A stretch of DNA of 64,000 nt. Origin: Herbidospora solisilvae. GTDB taxonomy: Bacteria > Actinomycetota > Actinomycetes > Streptosporangiales > Streptosporangiaceae. The notes beneath the pieces were generated by a model, which worked only from the letters and a program-made list of their open reading frames with translations, was not told the DNA's origin and made no database searches. The translations under genes were made by a program, and so were the position numbers. Positions within the stretch are counted from its first letter, which is position 1; the number at the start of each line of letters is the position of its first letter. The stretch spans positions 367,644-431,643 of the forward strand of contig NZ_WXEW01000010.1 of assembly GCF_009901565.1 (NCBI RefSeq), given 5' to 3'. Positions 1 to 9,691 of the stretch are shown here, one piece after another.

Positions 1-3000
1 ACATATGCCGCCAACGCCATCGACCCGCCGGAGGCGGTCGTCCGGGGTGTCGTGTACGTCGACGCCAACGGCGACGGCCGCCGCGACGCCGGCGAGACCG
101 GGCTGGCCCGCGTGCGGGTCTCCGACGGCACGGTCTCCACCACGACCGCCGCCGACGGCTCCTACTCGCTGACCATCTCCACCGACCGCCGCAGGACCGA
201 CATCGTGTGGGCCACCCAGCCGCGCGGCTACCGGTTCGGCCTCGACCAGTACAAGGAGCCGAGGTTCTGGGCGAACCTCGGCGAGCTCGCCGACGACGCC
301 ACGCCGACCGCGGACTTCGCGCTCACGCGCGACGAGCTCTCCGACGGCGACACCTTCTCCTGGGCCAACATCGCCGACCCGCACGTCAACGCGCAGCTGC
401 CCGACCAGATCCGCGAGATCAACTCCACCGGCACCGACCTGCGCTTCATCGCGGTCAGCGGCGACCTCACCAACGACGCCAGCCAGGGGCAGTTCGACAC
501 CTACCGCCGGGGCACCCAGCAGTCGGCCGTCGGCGTATGGCCGGCCGTCGGCAACCACGAGTACGCCTCCGGTTCGGCGTACGCGGACCGGATCGACAAC
601 TACCGCAGGAACGTCGGTCCGGAGTGGTACTCGTTCACCTACGGCAACCGGCACTTCGTCGTGCTGGAGAACAACGGTTCGGCGCCGTTCGAGGAGGAGC
701 TGAACTGGCTCAAGGACGACCTCGCCGCCAACGTGCACGACGGCGTCGAGGTGGTCGTGCTGACCCACCAGCCGATGAACGTGCCGTTCGGCTCGCCGTC
801 GACCTACGACGCCTTCGGCGACGTGCTGGAGCAGTACAAGGCGCAGCTCATCCTGGTCGGCCACGAACACTCCAACCACGTCGAGAACACGTCGGCGTTC
901 GCCTCGACCGCCAAGCACATCCAGACGGTGTCGAGCTCGTACACGATCGACAACGCGCCCCGCGGCTTCCGGTACATCCACATGGCCGGCCCGGGCTTCG
1001 AGAACCCCTTCCGCATGTACGGGGAGAACGAGCGCATCACGATCGTCAACCCCGCACCCGGTTCGAGGGTGCCGGCCGCCGGGATGCCCGACGTGCAGAT
1101 CAACGCCTACGACACCGGCGACGAGGTCGTGTCGGCGCGCTTCCAGATCGCGGGCGACAAGAACTGGCGCCCGCTCTACCGCAGCGGCGAGTTCACCTGG
1201 CACGGCAACCTGCCCAACAGCCGGCAGACGCCCGGCCCGCACCGCATCGACGTGCAGGTCACCGACGCCACGGGCAGGGTCTGGACGAAGTCGGCCGACT
1301 TCACCCTCACCGACGAGCCCGAGCTCAAGACGGTCGCCGGTGACGACTGGACCCAGCACCACGGCGACCAGGGCCACACCGGCGTCGCCCCGGCGCAGGA
1401 GCCGGGCCGCCGCCTGGCCTGGAGCTTCCGCACCGAGGGCACCTTCCTGACCGGCTCGCCGGTCATCCACGACGGCGTCGTGTACGCCGGTACCCGCGAC
1501 GAGAACGGCGACGGCAACAGCCGCATCCACGCGATCCGGCTCAGGAACGGCCGCGAGTTGTGGAACGTCGAGGTGCCCCAGTCGATCCACGGCAGCCTCG
1601 CCTTCGGCGACGGCCTGGTCTTCGCGCCGACCCTCGGCTCGGAGCTGTACGCCGTCGACGCCGAGACCGGCGAGCTGCGCTGGAAGGCCGTGCCCGAACA
1701 GGCCCCGGCCCCCAACAACCAGCGCACCTACGGCTACTACTCGCCGGCCGTGTCCGGCCACACGGTGCTCTGGCCCTACCAGACCCGCTTCGGCATCGGC
1801 AGCCAGGGCGTGCTGAAGGCGCTCGACACCCGTACCGGAAAGCAGATCTGGGCCTCCCCGATGTCCGGCGCGACCATGAGCGACGGCACGCCCGCCGTCA
1901 TGGACGGCACCGTGTTCGTCGGCAACGAGACCGCCGACCGCGTGCTCGCCTACGACCTCGCCACCGGCGCCCGCAAGTGGACCGGCGCCGAGTCGCTCGG
2001 CAGCTGGCAGGACGGCGTGCCGACGGCGGCCGAGGGCAAGGTCTTCATCGGCGCCAACAACGGCATGGTCGCGCGGGACGCCAAGACCGGCGCGACGTTG
2101 TGGACGTACAAGAGCCCGCGCTCCGCGCTCGTGTCGAGCGGCTCGACCCCGAGCGCCGCGGCCGTCAAGGACGGCGTCGTCTACATGGGCTTCCCGAGCG
2201 GCGCGGTCGTCGCCCTCGACGCCCAGACCGGCGACGTCTTCTGGGAGCGGCTGCTGCCCGGCGACGTCTACCACGGCGGTGTCATGTCCAGCCCGGTCGT
2301 GGCCGGCGACACCCTGTTCGTCGGCGCCAACAACGGCCGGTTCTACGCGCTGGCCACCGACACCGGCCAGATCCTGTGGAGCCACGAGATCGGCACCTGG
2401 GTCGGCGCCGGCCCGGCCGTCAGCGGCAACACCGTCGTCGCGGGCGCCTGGGACGGCAACCTGTACGCCTACGTGCCGGGCGGCGAGTCCGCGCCGCGCT
2501 GGGCGACGGTGACCGGCACGGTGACCGACGAGGAGACCGGCGACCCGATCGCCGGGGCGAAGGTCACCGCCGTCGCCGCCGGTCAGGACACCGCCGTGAC
2601 CAGCACCGACGCCAAGGGCCGCTACACGCTGGGCCTGGCGGCGGCGACCTGGAACGTCACCGCGGCCAAGCGCGGCCTCATCGCCGACGACCGCTCGGCC
2701 GTCAGCGTCACCGTCGGCACGACCGGCGACCAGAAGGCCGACCTGAAGCTGATCAAGGTCACCCACCCGGTGGCCGGCAGGTCGGCCTACCCGCCCGACT
2801 ACGGCAACGGCAGCACCCGCACCGACTTCGTCGCGGGCAAGGAGTACTACTACCTGGCCAACGACAGGGTCCGGGCGTCCATCACGCCGTACACCGCCGC
2901 CAACAACGGCGCCGGCGGCCTGGGCCAGGGCCACCTGTCGGACCTCATGCTCAACGACGCCAACGGCGCCGAGACCCTCGACTGGGGCGAGATGCTGCTG

Positions 3001-4587
3001 CGCCCGAGCCTCACCCCGCCCGACTCGTGGGACCGGCCGAACGACCTGATCGACCTGCCCGACCTCAAGGTGGACGGCGCGGCGGTGGTCGGCGACGGCC
3101 AGTACAGGGCCAACCCGGCGATCAAGGCACAGGTCCGGTACGAGACCCTGCCGGACGCCCCGATCGTGAAGATGACGGTCAAGCTGACCAACACCGGCAC
3201 GACGGGCTACCAGGGCTACTTCAACTACATGATCGACCCTGACAGCTCGGTCGACAACGGCCGCATCCCCGGCTTCGCCGGCACCAACCCCGGCCTGAAG
3301 ACCACGGGCTGGACCGGCAAGTACGTCTACGTCGGCGCCGACGCCGCCACCACCAACGGCCAGGCCGCGCACGGTCTCGCCTGGGCGCTCGACACCCCGG
3401 CCGCCGTCGGCGCGTACGGCTACGTCGAGGGCCTCTACTACGACGCCACGCTGGCCCCCGGCGCGACGAGGCAGTTCAGCTTCTACCACCTGACCGACTA
3501 CGCGACCAACGGCGGCGACCCCACCCGGAACATCGCGAAGTGGGCCGGCGAGATCGACCTGCACGACGACACGGTCCCGGACGCCGCCCGCGCGGCCGGC
3601 ACGGTCACCTCGGGCGGCGACCCCGTCCCGGGCGCCCGCGTCACCCTGGAGAAGGCCGGCGCGGTGGTCGCCACCACCACCACCGACGCCCAGGGCAGGT
3701 ACCTCGTGGACGCCCCCGCCGGTCCGTACGACGTCCGGGTCGCCAAGCTCGGCTACCAGACCGCCGCCGCCACGGTCACCGTGCCGGCGGAGGGCAACGG
3801 CGTCGCCGACGTCACGCTGAGCCCGGTCACGGTCGAGGCCGGCTACGGCAAGCAGATCGGCTCCGGCCTGGTCGAGGCGGGCGCCGGCGACGTCATGCTG
3901 GAGAACGACAAGCTCTCGGTGGCGATCGCCGACGCCTACAACGACGCGCAGCTCTCCGGCGGCACGCGTGGCAAGCCGGTCGACGTCGCCGTGCGCGGCA
4001 TGGCCGACCAGTTCGACTGGATCAACCTGCCCTACGTCTCGGCGACCCAGCCGACCGGCGGCAGCGCGTGGGACATCCGGACGGTGGCGGCCACCGACGT
4101 CGAGATCGTCCAGGCGACCGGCGACAAGGCGGTCGTCCGGGTGTCCGGCCCGGTCACCGGCTTCGCGGGGCTGACGGCGACGACGACGTACACGCTGAAG
4201 CCGGGCGACGACTTCGCCACGGTCGCGACGGAGCTGACCAACTCCGGCGCGGCCCCGCTCAACGTGTGGACCGGCGACGCCATGGACCACGACGCGGCCG
4301 GCCAGGCCGGCGTCATCCCGGGCGCCGGCGTCGTGCCGCCGGGCACCGCGACGGTCTACACCCCGACCAAGCCGTACATCGGCATGACCGGCACCGACCC
4401 GCAGGTCTTCGGCCTCGTCTACGGCACCCCGGCGTCGGCCTTCGACGTCTTCGCCGCGGGCAACTGGGTGATGAGCCGGTTCAACGTCGAGGTTCCCGCG
4501 GGCGGGTCGTACACCCTCACCCGCAAGCTCGTCGTCACGCCGGGCACCGACGCGGTGGGCATCCTCGACGGGGTCGCCGCGCCGTGA
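1..4587 (+). CDS. Secreted calcineurin-like phosphoesterase with PQQ-type beta-propeller (5' end missing)
   Basis: The reading frame is open to the first base, so the N-terminus and any signal peptide lie outside the window. About 1,528 residues are visible. In order there is an SdrD/Cna-B-like segment (VYVDANGDG), then a calcineurin-like metallophosphoesterase with the metal motifs ADPHV, GDLTND, GNHE, LTHQP and GHEHSNH. An eight-bladed PQQ/WD-type propeller follows at roughly residues 460-840, with repeated 'ALDAQTGDVFW'-like blades. Two carboxypeptidase regulatory-like domains (TVTGTVTDEETGDPI and AGTVTSGGDPV) and beta-rich domains finish the protein. All metal ligands appear intact, so phosphohydrolase activity is likely. 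The substrate is unknown and the extracellular location is inferred. The gene ends facing the dehalogenase gene. Confidence 0.85.
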   Translation, partial: TYAANAIDPPEAVVRGVVYVDANGDGRRDAGETGLARVRVSDGTVSTTTAADGSYSLTISTDRRRTDIVWATQPRGYRFGLDQYKEPRFWANLGELADDATPTADFALTRDELSDGDTFSWANIADPHVNAQLPDQIREINSTGTDLRFIAVSGDLTNDASQGQFDTYRRGTQQSAVGVWPAVGNHEYASGSAYADRIDNYRRNVGPEWYSFTYGNRHFVVLENNGSAPFEEELNWLKDDLAANVHDGVEVVVLTHQPMNVPFGSPSTYDAFGDVLEQYKAQLILVGHEHSNHVENTSAFASTAKHIQTVSSSYTIDNAPRGFRYIHMAGPGFENPFRMYGENERITIVNPAPGSRVPAAGMPDVQINAYDTGDEVVSARFQIAGDKNWRPLYRSGEFTWHGNLPNSRQTPGPHRIDVQVTDATGRVWTKSADFTLTDEPELKTVAGDDWTQHHGDQGHTGVAPAQEPGRRLAWSFRTEGTFLTGSPVIHDGVVYAGTRDENGDGNSRIHAIRLRNGRELWNVEVPQSIHGSLAFGDGLVFAPTLGSELYAVDAETGELRWKAVPEQAPAPNNQRTYGYYSPAVSGHTVLWPYQTRFGIGSQGVLKALDTRTGKQIWASPMSGATMSDGTPAVMDGTVFVGNETADRVLAYDLATGARKWTGAESLGSWQDGVPTAAEGKVFIGANNGMVARDAKTGATLWTYKSPRSALVSSGSTPSAAAVKDGVVYMGFPSGAVVALDAQTGDVFWERLLPGDVYHGGVMSSPVVAGDTLFVGANNGRFYALATDTGQILWSHEIGTWVGAGPAVSGNTVVAGAWDGNLYAYVPGGESAPRWATVTGTVTDEETGDPIAGAKVTAVAAGQDTAVTSTDAKGRYTLGLAAATWNVTAAKRGLIADDRSAVSVTVGTTGDQKADLKLIKVTHPVAGRSAYPPDYGNGSTRTDFVAGKEYYYLANDRVRASITPYTAANNGAGGLGQGHLSDLMLNDANGAETLDWGEMLLRPSLTPPDSWDRPNDLIDLPDLKVDGAAVVGDGQYRANPAIKAQVRYETLPDAPIVKMTVKLTNTGTTGYQGYFNYMIDPDSSVDNGRIPGFAGTNPGLKTTGWTGKYVYVGADAATTNGQAAHGLAWALDTPAAVGAYGYVEGLYYDATLAPGATRQFSFYHLTDYATNGGDPTRNIAKWAGEIDLHDDTVPDAARAAGTVTSGGDPVPGARVTLEKAGAVVATTTTDAQGRYLVDAPAGPYDVRVAKLGYQTAAATVTVPAEGNGVADVTLSPVTVEAGYGKQIGSGLVEAGAGDVMLENDKLSVAIADAYNDAQLSGGTRGKPVDVAVRGMADQFDWINLPYVSATQPTGGSAWDIRTVAATDVEIVQATGDKAVVRVSGPVTGFAGLTATTTYTLKPGDDFATVATELTNSGAAPLNVWTGDAMDHDAAGQAGVIPGAGVVPPGTATVYTPTKPYIGMTGTDPQVFGLVYGTPASAFDVFAAGNWVMSRFNVEVPAGGSYTLTRKLVVTPGTDAVGILDGVAAP

Positions 4588-4593
4588 TCCGGT

Positions 4594-5298
4594 TCACGAG
4601 GGCCGGTCCGGAATCCGTCCGGGCCGGCCCTCGATGATCTGCCCGGCCAGGGAGGGCAGGTCCGGCGCCACGAAGTCGGGCCGGGGCAGCGCGGCCACCG
4701 GCAGCGGCGCGTTGCCCCGCCGGGTGACCAGCCCCGCCGAGAAGCCGGCGCTCTGCGCGCCCACGCTGTCCCAGACGTGACAGGTGACCATGAGACACGC
4801 CGACGGCGGCACGCCGATACCCTCGGTCACCAGGCGGTAGACCTGCGGCGCGGGCTTGTACGCGCGGGCGGCCTCGACCGTGAACCTCCGCTCGAAGTAG
4901 GACGCCAGCCCCGCGTTCTCCAGCGGGCTCGGCGCGCCGGGACCGGCCGGCGAGTTGGTCAGCGTGACCAGCCGGAAGCCCGCCTCCAGCAGCCTGGTCA
5001 GGCCGGGCTCGACGTCCGGGTGGGCGGGCATGGTCCGCATCGCCTCCTTGACGTCGGCGACGTCGTCCGGGGTGACCTCGACGCCGTGGACGTCGGCCAG
5101 CATCCCGAGCACCCCCTGACCGAGGGTGAAGAAGTCCGTCCACCGGCCGGACAACGTGGCCGTCATCGAGTACGTGATCAGCTGCCCGAACCATTCGCGC
5201 ATGACCCGGGCGTCGCCGAAGATCCGTTCGAAGAGCGGGTCCATCGACTCGATGTCGATCAGGGTCTCGTTGACGTCGAACACCAGCACATGGTCCAT
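4594..5298 (-). CDS. Haloacid dehalogenase, type II (L-2-haloacid dehalogenase-like)
   Basis: This is a 234-aa HAD-superfamily hydrolase. Motif I is FDVNETL with the nucleophilic Asp at residue 9, motif II is LTNSP, the motif III Lys lies in YKPAPQVY, and the motif IV region reads CHVWD. The length and the DVNETL/HVWD pattern fit the type II haloacid dehalogenase subgroup, whose known members remove halide from L-2-haloacids. Many close relatives have other small acids as substrates, so the substrate is uncertain. A GGGAGG lies 8 nt before the ATG. The downstream esterase gene follows 16 nt behind on the same strand, so the two may share a transcript. Confidence 0.8.
   Translation of the reverse strand: MDHVLVFDVNETLIDIESMDPLFERIFGDARVMREWFGQLITYSMTATLSGRWTDFFTLGQGVLGMLADVHGVEVTPDDVADVKEAMRTMPAHPDVEPGLTRLLEAGFRLVTLTNSPAGPGAPSPLENAGLASYFERRFTVEAARAYKPAPQVYRLVTEGIGVPPSACLMVTCHVWDSVGAQSAGFSAGLVTRRGNAPLPVAALPRPDFVAPDLPSLAGQIIEGRPGRIPDRPS
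4598..4632. terminator. Hairpin between convergent genes
   Basis: Arms GAGGGCCGG (4598-4606) and CCGGCCCTC (4624-4632) pair perfectly. The stem extends inward through about five more pairs, including one G-T wobble, leaving a loop of roughly 7 nt. It lies 10 nt after the phosphoesterase stop and inside the last codons of the convergent dehalogenase gene. There is no T-tract. Such bare GC stems often end transcripts in actinomycetes, so a bidirectional terminator is inferred. Confidence 0.5.
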
Positions 5299-5314
5299 GC
5301 CCGGGACCTCCCCG

Positions 5315-6226
5315 CTAACCGGGCGGGCCAGACGTCTCCAGGGCCCGGCGCAGGGCGGCGGCGAGTTCGGCGTTCTGCCGCTGGGACACCTGGGCCGACA
5401 GGATCGCCTGCGACCCGTGGAAGGTGCCCGGCCACTGGTGCAGCTCCACCGAGACGCCCGACTGGAGGAGGCGCACCGCGTAGGCGATGCCCTCGTCCCG
5501 CAGCGGGTCGAACTCGGCGGTGGCGATGTAGGCGGGCGGCAGGTTCGACAGGTCGGTGGCGCGGGCCGGGGCGGCGTACGGGGTGGCGGGGGTGGCGCCG
5601 AGGTTGGCTCCCCAGATGACGGCCAGGTTCTCCGCGTCCAGCCGCGGGGTGCGCGTGAAGGCGCGCGCCGACCACGTGTGCCGCCGGTCGTCGAGCATGG
5701 GCTGGTTGAGCAGCTGGCAGCGGATCAGCGGTCCGTCCTCGTCGCGGGCCCGCAGCGTCATGGCCGCCGCGAGGCCGCCGCCGGCGCTCATGCCGCCGAC
5801 CGCGATCCTCCCCGGGTCGACGCCGAGCTCGTCGGCGCTGTCGGCGAGCCAGCGCAGCACGGCGTAGGCGTCGTCGAGGGCGGCGGGGAACACGTGCTCG
5901 GGAGCGAGGCGGAAGCCGACCGAGACCACCAGCGCGCCGGACGCCTCGGCGAGCCGCGCCGCCGAGGGGTGCTCGGTGTCGAGGTCGCCCACGATGCCGC
6001 CGCCGCCGTGCAACCAGACGATCGCGCCGCGCGCCTCCTCCGGCCGGTAGATCCGCACCGGCACGTCCGGGTCGGCGGTCACCAGCCGATCGGTCACCCG
6101 CATCGCCGAGGTGTCGGGAGCGGGCAGGGAGGCGACCAGCCGGGCGGTCGTCGCACGTTCGGCGACGGGGTCGGCGTAGTCCGGGCGGGGGATCAGCGGG
6201 ACGAACGGTTCGAGTTCGGGATCCAT
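5315..6226 (-). CDS. Alpha/beta hydrolase, HSL-type esterase
   Basis: This is a hormone-sensitive-lipase-like esterase of 303 aa. The oxyanion-hole motif reads HGGGGIVGD, the nucleophile elbow is GMSAGG, and the acid and base come from the AEFDPLRDEG and GTFHGS segments. It is expected to hydrolyse short-chain carboxylic esters in the cytoplasm, and no signal peptide is seen. The ATG at 6226 was chosen because GGGAGG sits 9 nt before it. An in-frame ATG lies directly against that ribosome site and one further upstream lacks a site. It is probably cotranscribed with the dehalogenase gene that follows. Confidence 0.85.
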   Translation of the reverse strand: MDPELEPFVPLIPRPDYADPVAERATTARLVASLPAPDTSAMRVTDRLVTADPDVPVRIYRPEEARGAIVWLHGGGGIVGDLDTEHPSAARLAEASGALVVSVGFRLAPEHVFPAALDDAYAVLRWLADSADELGVDPGRIAVGGMSAGGGLAAAMTLRARDEDGPLIRCQLLNQPMLDDRRHTWSARAFTRTPRLDAENLAVIWGANLGATPATPYAAPARATDLSNLPPAYIATAEFDPLRDEGIAYAVRLLQSGVSVELHQWPGTFHGSQAILSAQVSQRQNAELAAALRRALETSGPPG

Positions 6227-6321
6227 GGCGGCCATCCTCCCGGCCGCCGCTCCCGGGATCATCCGCCGTCCGTCGGGTCTCCGTGCTCGGATGAGCGCCG
6301 TCCTGCGGGCCGGGGCGGACC

Positions 6322-6333
6322 TATCCTCCTGTC
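6322..6333 (+). promoter_or_regulatory. Leaderless -10 element of the PucR-like gene
   Basis: TATCCT at 6322-6327 is followed by 6 nt and then the ATG. Transcription would start at or next to the start codon. No Shine-Dalgarno sequence is present, which fits a leaderless mRNA. Confidence 0.55.
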
Positions 6334-7458
6334 ATGGAGGCACTCGCCGTACGGCTGTCGCAGCTCGATTCGCAGGCCGAGGGCGCCATCCGGGTCGTCA
6401 TGTTCTACGACACCCTGATGCGCCGGCGGGTGGACCTCCCGGCCCTGGCCCGCGCCTCGGCGGGCCTGGCCGAGTGCGTGGCCGGAATCCGGCTCCACGA
6501 GGCCGGCCAGGTGACCCGGTTCGCCCCCGACGGCGGCCGGGCGACCGCCCCGGCCCCTCCCGCGTCCACGGTCACGCCGATCTCGCTGGACGACGAGGAG
6601 ATCGGCGCGGTGTGGCTGGAACGCCCCGGGCCTCCCGGTCCCCTCGACGAGCTCCTGCTCGACCGGCTCGCCATCGCCGCCGCGTCGGTCGTGGAACGCT
6701 ACGGCCCGGCCCGCACCACCATGGCCGATCCCGCCCTCGTCGAACTCGTGATCAGCCAGGACGCCGAGGAGGCGGCCCGGACCCGGGCGCTCCGGCTGCT
6801 GGGCTTCGCCCCCGGCTCGCCGATCGTCGTCGCGGCGGTCGTCTCACCGGTTCCGCTCGACCGGGTCGCACGTCTCGTCTGCGCGGCGGGCCTGGTGAAG
6901 GCGGCGGCGCTCGGGGACGTGGGCGTGCTCCTGGCCGCCTCTGTCGACGTGGCCCGCTTCCCGGCCGGTTCGCGCGCGGGCGTCGGCCGATCCTGGCGGG
7001 AGGCGCGCACCGCCCTGCGCTTCACCACGACGGGGGAACCCGTCATCCGGTACGACGATCTCGGCGCGCTGGCGTTGCTGGCCGAGATACCACCGGAGAC
7101 CGCCCGCGCCAACGCCGACGTGGCCGCACTCGCCCTGGTGGACTCCGACGACCTGAAGACGCTGGACGCCTACTGCGCCACCGGCTCCCTGCGCGGGGCC
7201 GCCGACGTCCTCCACCTGCACCACAGCAGCGTCGCCCGCCGTCTCGCCCAGCTCGGCGGGGTGCTCGGCGTCGACCTGACCGAACCGGGGGGACGGACCA
7301 GGGTCAAGATCGCGCTTACGATGCGGCGGTTACTCGACGACGAGCGCGGGCGAGCTCACCCCGCGGGTCAGGTCAGGGTCGGTGAGGTCGCCATGCGCCA
7401 GGCCAGCCGCACGATGACGGCCAGGCACACCAGTTCGACGGCGGCCAGAACCAGGTAG
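6334..7458 (+). CDS. PucR/CdaR-like helix-turn-helix regulator
   Basis: This is a 374-aa protein without a recognised enzyme domain. The C-terminal part around residues 260-330 (LKTLDAYCATGSLRGAADVLHLHHSSVARRLAQL) matches the HTH_30 domain of PucR/CdaR regulators, in which an extended helical pair binds DNA. The N-terminal two thirds resemble a degenerate GAF/CdaR sensing region. The tail after about residue 330 is low-complexity and could be a read-through extension. The gene is divergent from the esterase/dehalogenase pair with about 107 bp between the starts, so control of those genes is plausible. The inducer is unknown. Confidence 0.65.
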   Translation: MEALAVRLSQLDSQAEGAIRVVMFYDTLMRRRVDLPALARASAGLAECVAGIRLHEAGQVTRFAPDGGRATAPAPPASTVTPISLDDEEIGAVWLERPGPPGPLDELLLDRLAIAAASVVERYGPARTTMADPALVELVISQDAEEAARTRALRLLGFAPGSPIVVAAVVSPVPLDRVARLVCAAGLVKAAALGDVGVLLAASVDVARFPAGSRAGVGRSWREARTALRFTTTGEPVIRYDDLGALALLAEIPPETARANADVAALALVDSDDLKTLDAYCATGSLRGAADVLHLHHSSVARRLAQLGGVLGVDLTEPGGRTRVKIALTMRRLLDDERGRAHPAGQVRVGEVAMRQASRTMTARHTSSTAARTR

Positions 7459-7781
7459 TGCGGTTTCACCGACCCCCCGCCGATGACGAACGCCGCGGTG
7501 AGCGGGGCCGCCACCAAGGTGACCCGCCGCATCACCGCCGGTTTCAGCACCCGCGACGACATCACCATCACGATCGGGATCTCGACCATCACCGCCGATC
7601 CCACCAGCAGCGCCGAGGTGACGGGAACGCCGCCGGCATGCCCCGCCATGAGCCCCCGCAGGAACTCGGCGTCCAGGAAACTGAGCACATCCGCGTAGAG
7701 CATGGTGAACAGGACGACGATCCACAGGGTGGAGAGTCTCGCTCGCAGGTCGCCCTCGATGCCTTGCCGGTTACCGGTCAT
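7368..7781 (-). CDS. Small four-helix membrane protein, probable DUF6326 family
   Basis: This is a 137-aa integral membrane protein. Hydrophobic segments start near LSTLWIVVLFTMLYADVLSF, VTSALLVGSAVMVEIPIVMV, VTLVAAPLTAAFVIGG and YLVLAAVELVCLAVIV, so four transmembrane helices are expected. The charged N-terminus and the Asp inside the first helix resemble DUF6326 proteins, a family without known function. Its 3' end overlaps the end of the convergent PucR-like gene by about 90 bp, so one of the two C-termini is probably over-long. It is divergent from the histidine kinase gene. Confidence 0.6.
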   Translation of the reverse strand: MTGNRQGIEGDLRARLSTLWIVVLFTMLYADVLSFLDAEFLRGLMAGHAGGVPVTSALLVGSAVMVEIPIVMVMSSRVLKPAVMRRVTLVAAPLTAAFVIGGGSVKPHYLVLAAVELVCLAVIVRLAWRMATSPTLT

Positions 7782-7892
7782 GGGGACAGGCTGACGCGAC
7801 AAGCAGACCCGTCGCGACGGCCGAAGGTCGGCGTCACGGGACCTACTTTGGTCGGATTCCGCTGGATCGAGGGCCGCCGTACCCTGTTGATC

Positions 7893-9032
7893 GTGACGAC
7901 CCCAGGACGCACCAGGCGCGACCGGGCGGCCGACGCGGCGTTGTTCCTGCTGGCCATCGCCCTGACAACGCTTGGCGTGATGGACAATCTCGACCAGCGG
8001 CCCGCGCCGGTGCCGTTCACCGTCGATGCCGTCCTCGGCGCGATGAGCTGTCTCGGGGTGTGGCTGCGCCGGCGGCAGCCGGTCGGGTTCGCGGTGGTCA
8101 CGGTGGCGTTGAGCGTCTATTCGATGTCGGCCGCCGGGGTCACGCTGATCGCGTTGTTCACCGCCGCGGCCCACCGACGACCGAAAGTGGTCGGCCCGAT
8201 CGTGGCCGGGGCGGTGCTGGTGCCGTTCCTGACGCCGTTGGTGCGGCCCGACGTCCAGGTGCCGCCCTGGTGGCAGGTTCTGCTCGGCTACGCCTGCGTC
8301 GCCGCGGTCCTCGCCTGGGGCATGTTCGTCAGGGCCAGGCGGGAGTCCCTGCGCGAACGGGCCCGGCGGGTCGAATCGGAGCGGGAACTGCATCTCGCCC
8401 AGGTCCGCCAGTCCGAACGCGACCAGATCGCCCGCGAGATGCACGACGTCCTCGCCCACCGGCTGTCCCTGCTCAGCCTCCACGCGGGTGCGCTGGAGCT
8501 CCGCCCCGACGCCGCGCCCGAGGAGGTCGCCCTGGCCGCCGGGGTGATCCGCGACGGCGCGCACCGGGCGCTGGAGGAGTTACGCGAGGTCATCGGCATG
8601 CTCCGGGCCGGCCTCGACCGGTCCGAGGGGCCGGAGCAGCCCCAGCCCACCCTTGCCGACCTCTCCGACCTGGTCGACCAGTCACGGCGCGCGGGCATGC
8701 GGGTGCTGCTCGACTGCCAGGTGGGGGAACCGGCCGCCGCGCCTGCGGCGATCGGGAGGGGCGCGTACCGGATCGTGCAGGAAGGGCTCACCAACGCGCG
8801 CAAGCACGGCCGCGACGGCGAGGTGTCGGTGGCCGTCGGCGGGGCGGCGGGGGAGGGGCTGACGGTAGAGGTGCGCAACCCGGCCGGAGCCGCGGGGGCC
8901 GGGATCCCGGGCGGCGGTAGCGGGCTGATCGGCCTCGCCGAGCGGGCCGGTCTGGCCGGTGGACGGCTGGAGTACGGCCCGACCGCCACAGGTGAGTTCC
9001 GGCTGCGGGCGTGGTTGCCGTGGCCGAGGTGA
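7893..9032 (+). CDS. Two-component sensor histidine kinase (NarL/DesK type)
   Basis: This is a 379-aa membrane kinase. About four N-terminal transmembrane segments (residues ~10-150) are followed by a HisKA_3 dimerisation domain with the phospho-acceptor His in REMHDVLAHRLSLL. The HATPase region has an N-box in YRIVQEGLTNARKHG and a G-box in GGGSGLIGLAERAGLAGG. The GTG start is supported by TACCCT at 7880-7885, seven bases upstream, giving a leaderless mRNA. It should phosphorylate the response regulator encoded just downstream, whose start overlaps this stop codon. Confidence 0.88.
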   Translation: MTTPGRTRRDRAADAALFLLAIALTTLGVMDNLDQRPAPVPFTVDAVLGAMSCLGVWLRRRQPVGFAVVTVALSVYSMSAAGVTLIALFTAAAHRRPKVVGPIVAGAVLVPFLTPLVRPDVQVPPWWQVLLGYACVAAVLAWGMFVRARRESLRERARRVESERELHLAQVRQSERDQIAREMHDVLAHRLSLLSLHAGALELRPDAAPEEVALAAGVIRDGAHRALEELREVIGMLRAGLDRSEGPEQPQPTLADLSDLVDQSRRAGMRVLLDCQVGEPAAAPAAIGRGAYRIVQEGLTNARKHGRDGEVSVAVGGAAGEGLTVEVRNPAGAAGAGIPGGGSGLIGLAERAGLAGGRLEYGPTATGEFRLRAWLPWPR

Positions 9033-9691
9033 ACACCCCGATCCGGGTTTTCATCGTCGATGACGACCCGCTGGTCAGGGCGGGGCTGAAAATGATCATC
9101 GCGGCCGCACCCGAGCTGAGCGTGGTGGGCGAGGCGGCCTCCGGGGTCGAGGTGCCCGCCGCCGTGGACGAATGCGCCCCCGACGTCGTGCTGATGGACA
9201 TCCGCATGCCCGTGCTCGACGGGCTGGCCGCCACCGAGCTGCTGCGGGCCCGGCCCGATCCGCCCGAGGTCGTCGTGCTGACGACCTTCGACGCCGACGA
9301 GTACGTGCTGCGTGCCCTGCGTGCCGGAGCGGGCGGGTTCCTGCTCAAGCACACGCCGCCCGCCGAGATCCTGCGTGCGATCGTCCGGGTGGCGGCGGGG
9401 GAGCCGATCCTGTCGCCGACGGTGACCCGTCAGCTGATCGCCCACGTCGCCGACTCCGGTGCGGCCGGCCGGCGGCAGCACGCCACGCGGGTGCTGAGCA
9501 GGCTCAGCGCACGGGAACGGGAGGTCGCTGTCGCGGTGGGCCGGGGCAGGTCCAACGCCGAGATCGGCGGCGAGTTGTTCATGGGCGTCGCGACCGTGAA
9601 GGCCCACATCTCACACATTCTCGACAAGCTCGACCTCAACAACCGCACCCAGATCGCCCTGCTGGCCCACGACGCGGGTCTGACCGGCTAA
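9029..9691 (+). CDS. LuxR/NarL-type response regulator
   Basis: This is a 220-aa regulator with an N-terminal receiver domain: acidic pocket VDDD, phospho-acceptor Asp in VLMDIRMP, Thr in VLTTF and Lys in LLKHTPP. The C-terminal LuxR helix-turn-helix contains LSAREREVAVAVGRGRSN and FMGVATVKAHISHILDKL. The GTG at 9029 overlaps the kinase stop as GTGA, implying translational coupling. An in-frame GTG at 9020 is an alternative. It forms the cognate pair with the upstream kinase. Confidence 0.88.
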   Translation: MNTPIRVFIVDDDPLVRAGLKMIIAAAPELSVVGEAASGVEVPAAVDECAPDVVLMDIRMPVLDGLAATELLRARPDPPEVVVLTTFDADEYVLRALRAGAGGFLLKHTPPAEILRAIVRVAAGEPILSPTVTRQLIAHVADSGAAGRRQHATRVLSRLSAREREVAVAVGRGRSNAEIGGELFMGVATVKAHISHILDKLDLNNRTQIALLAHDAGLTG

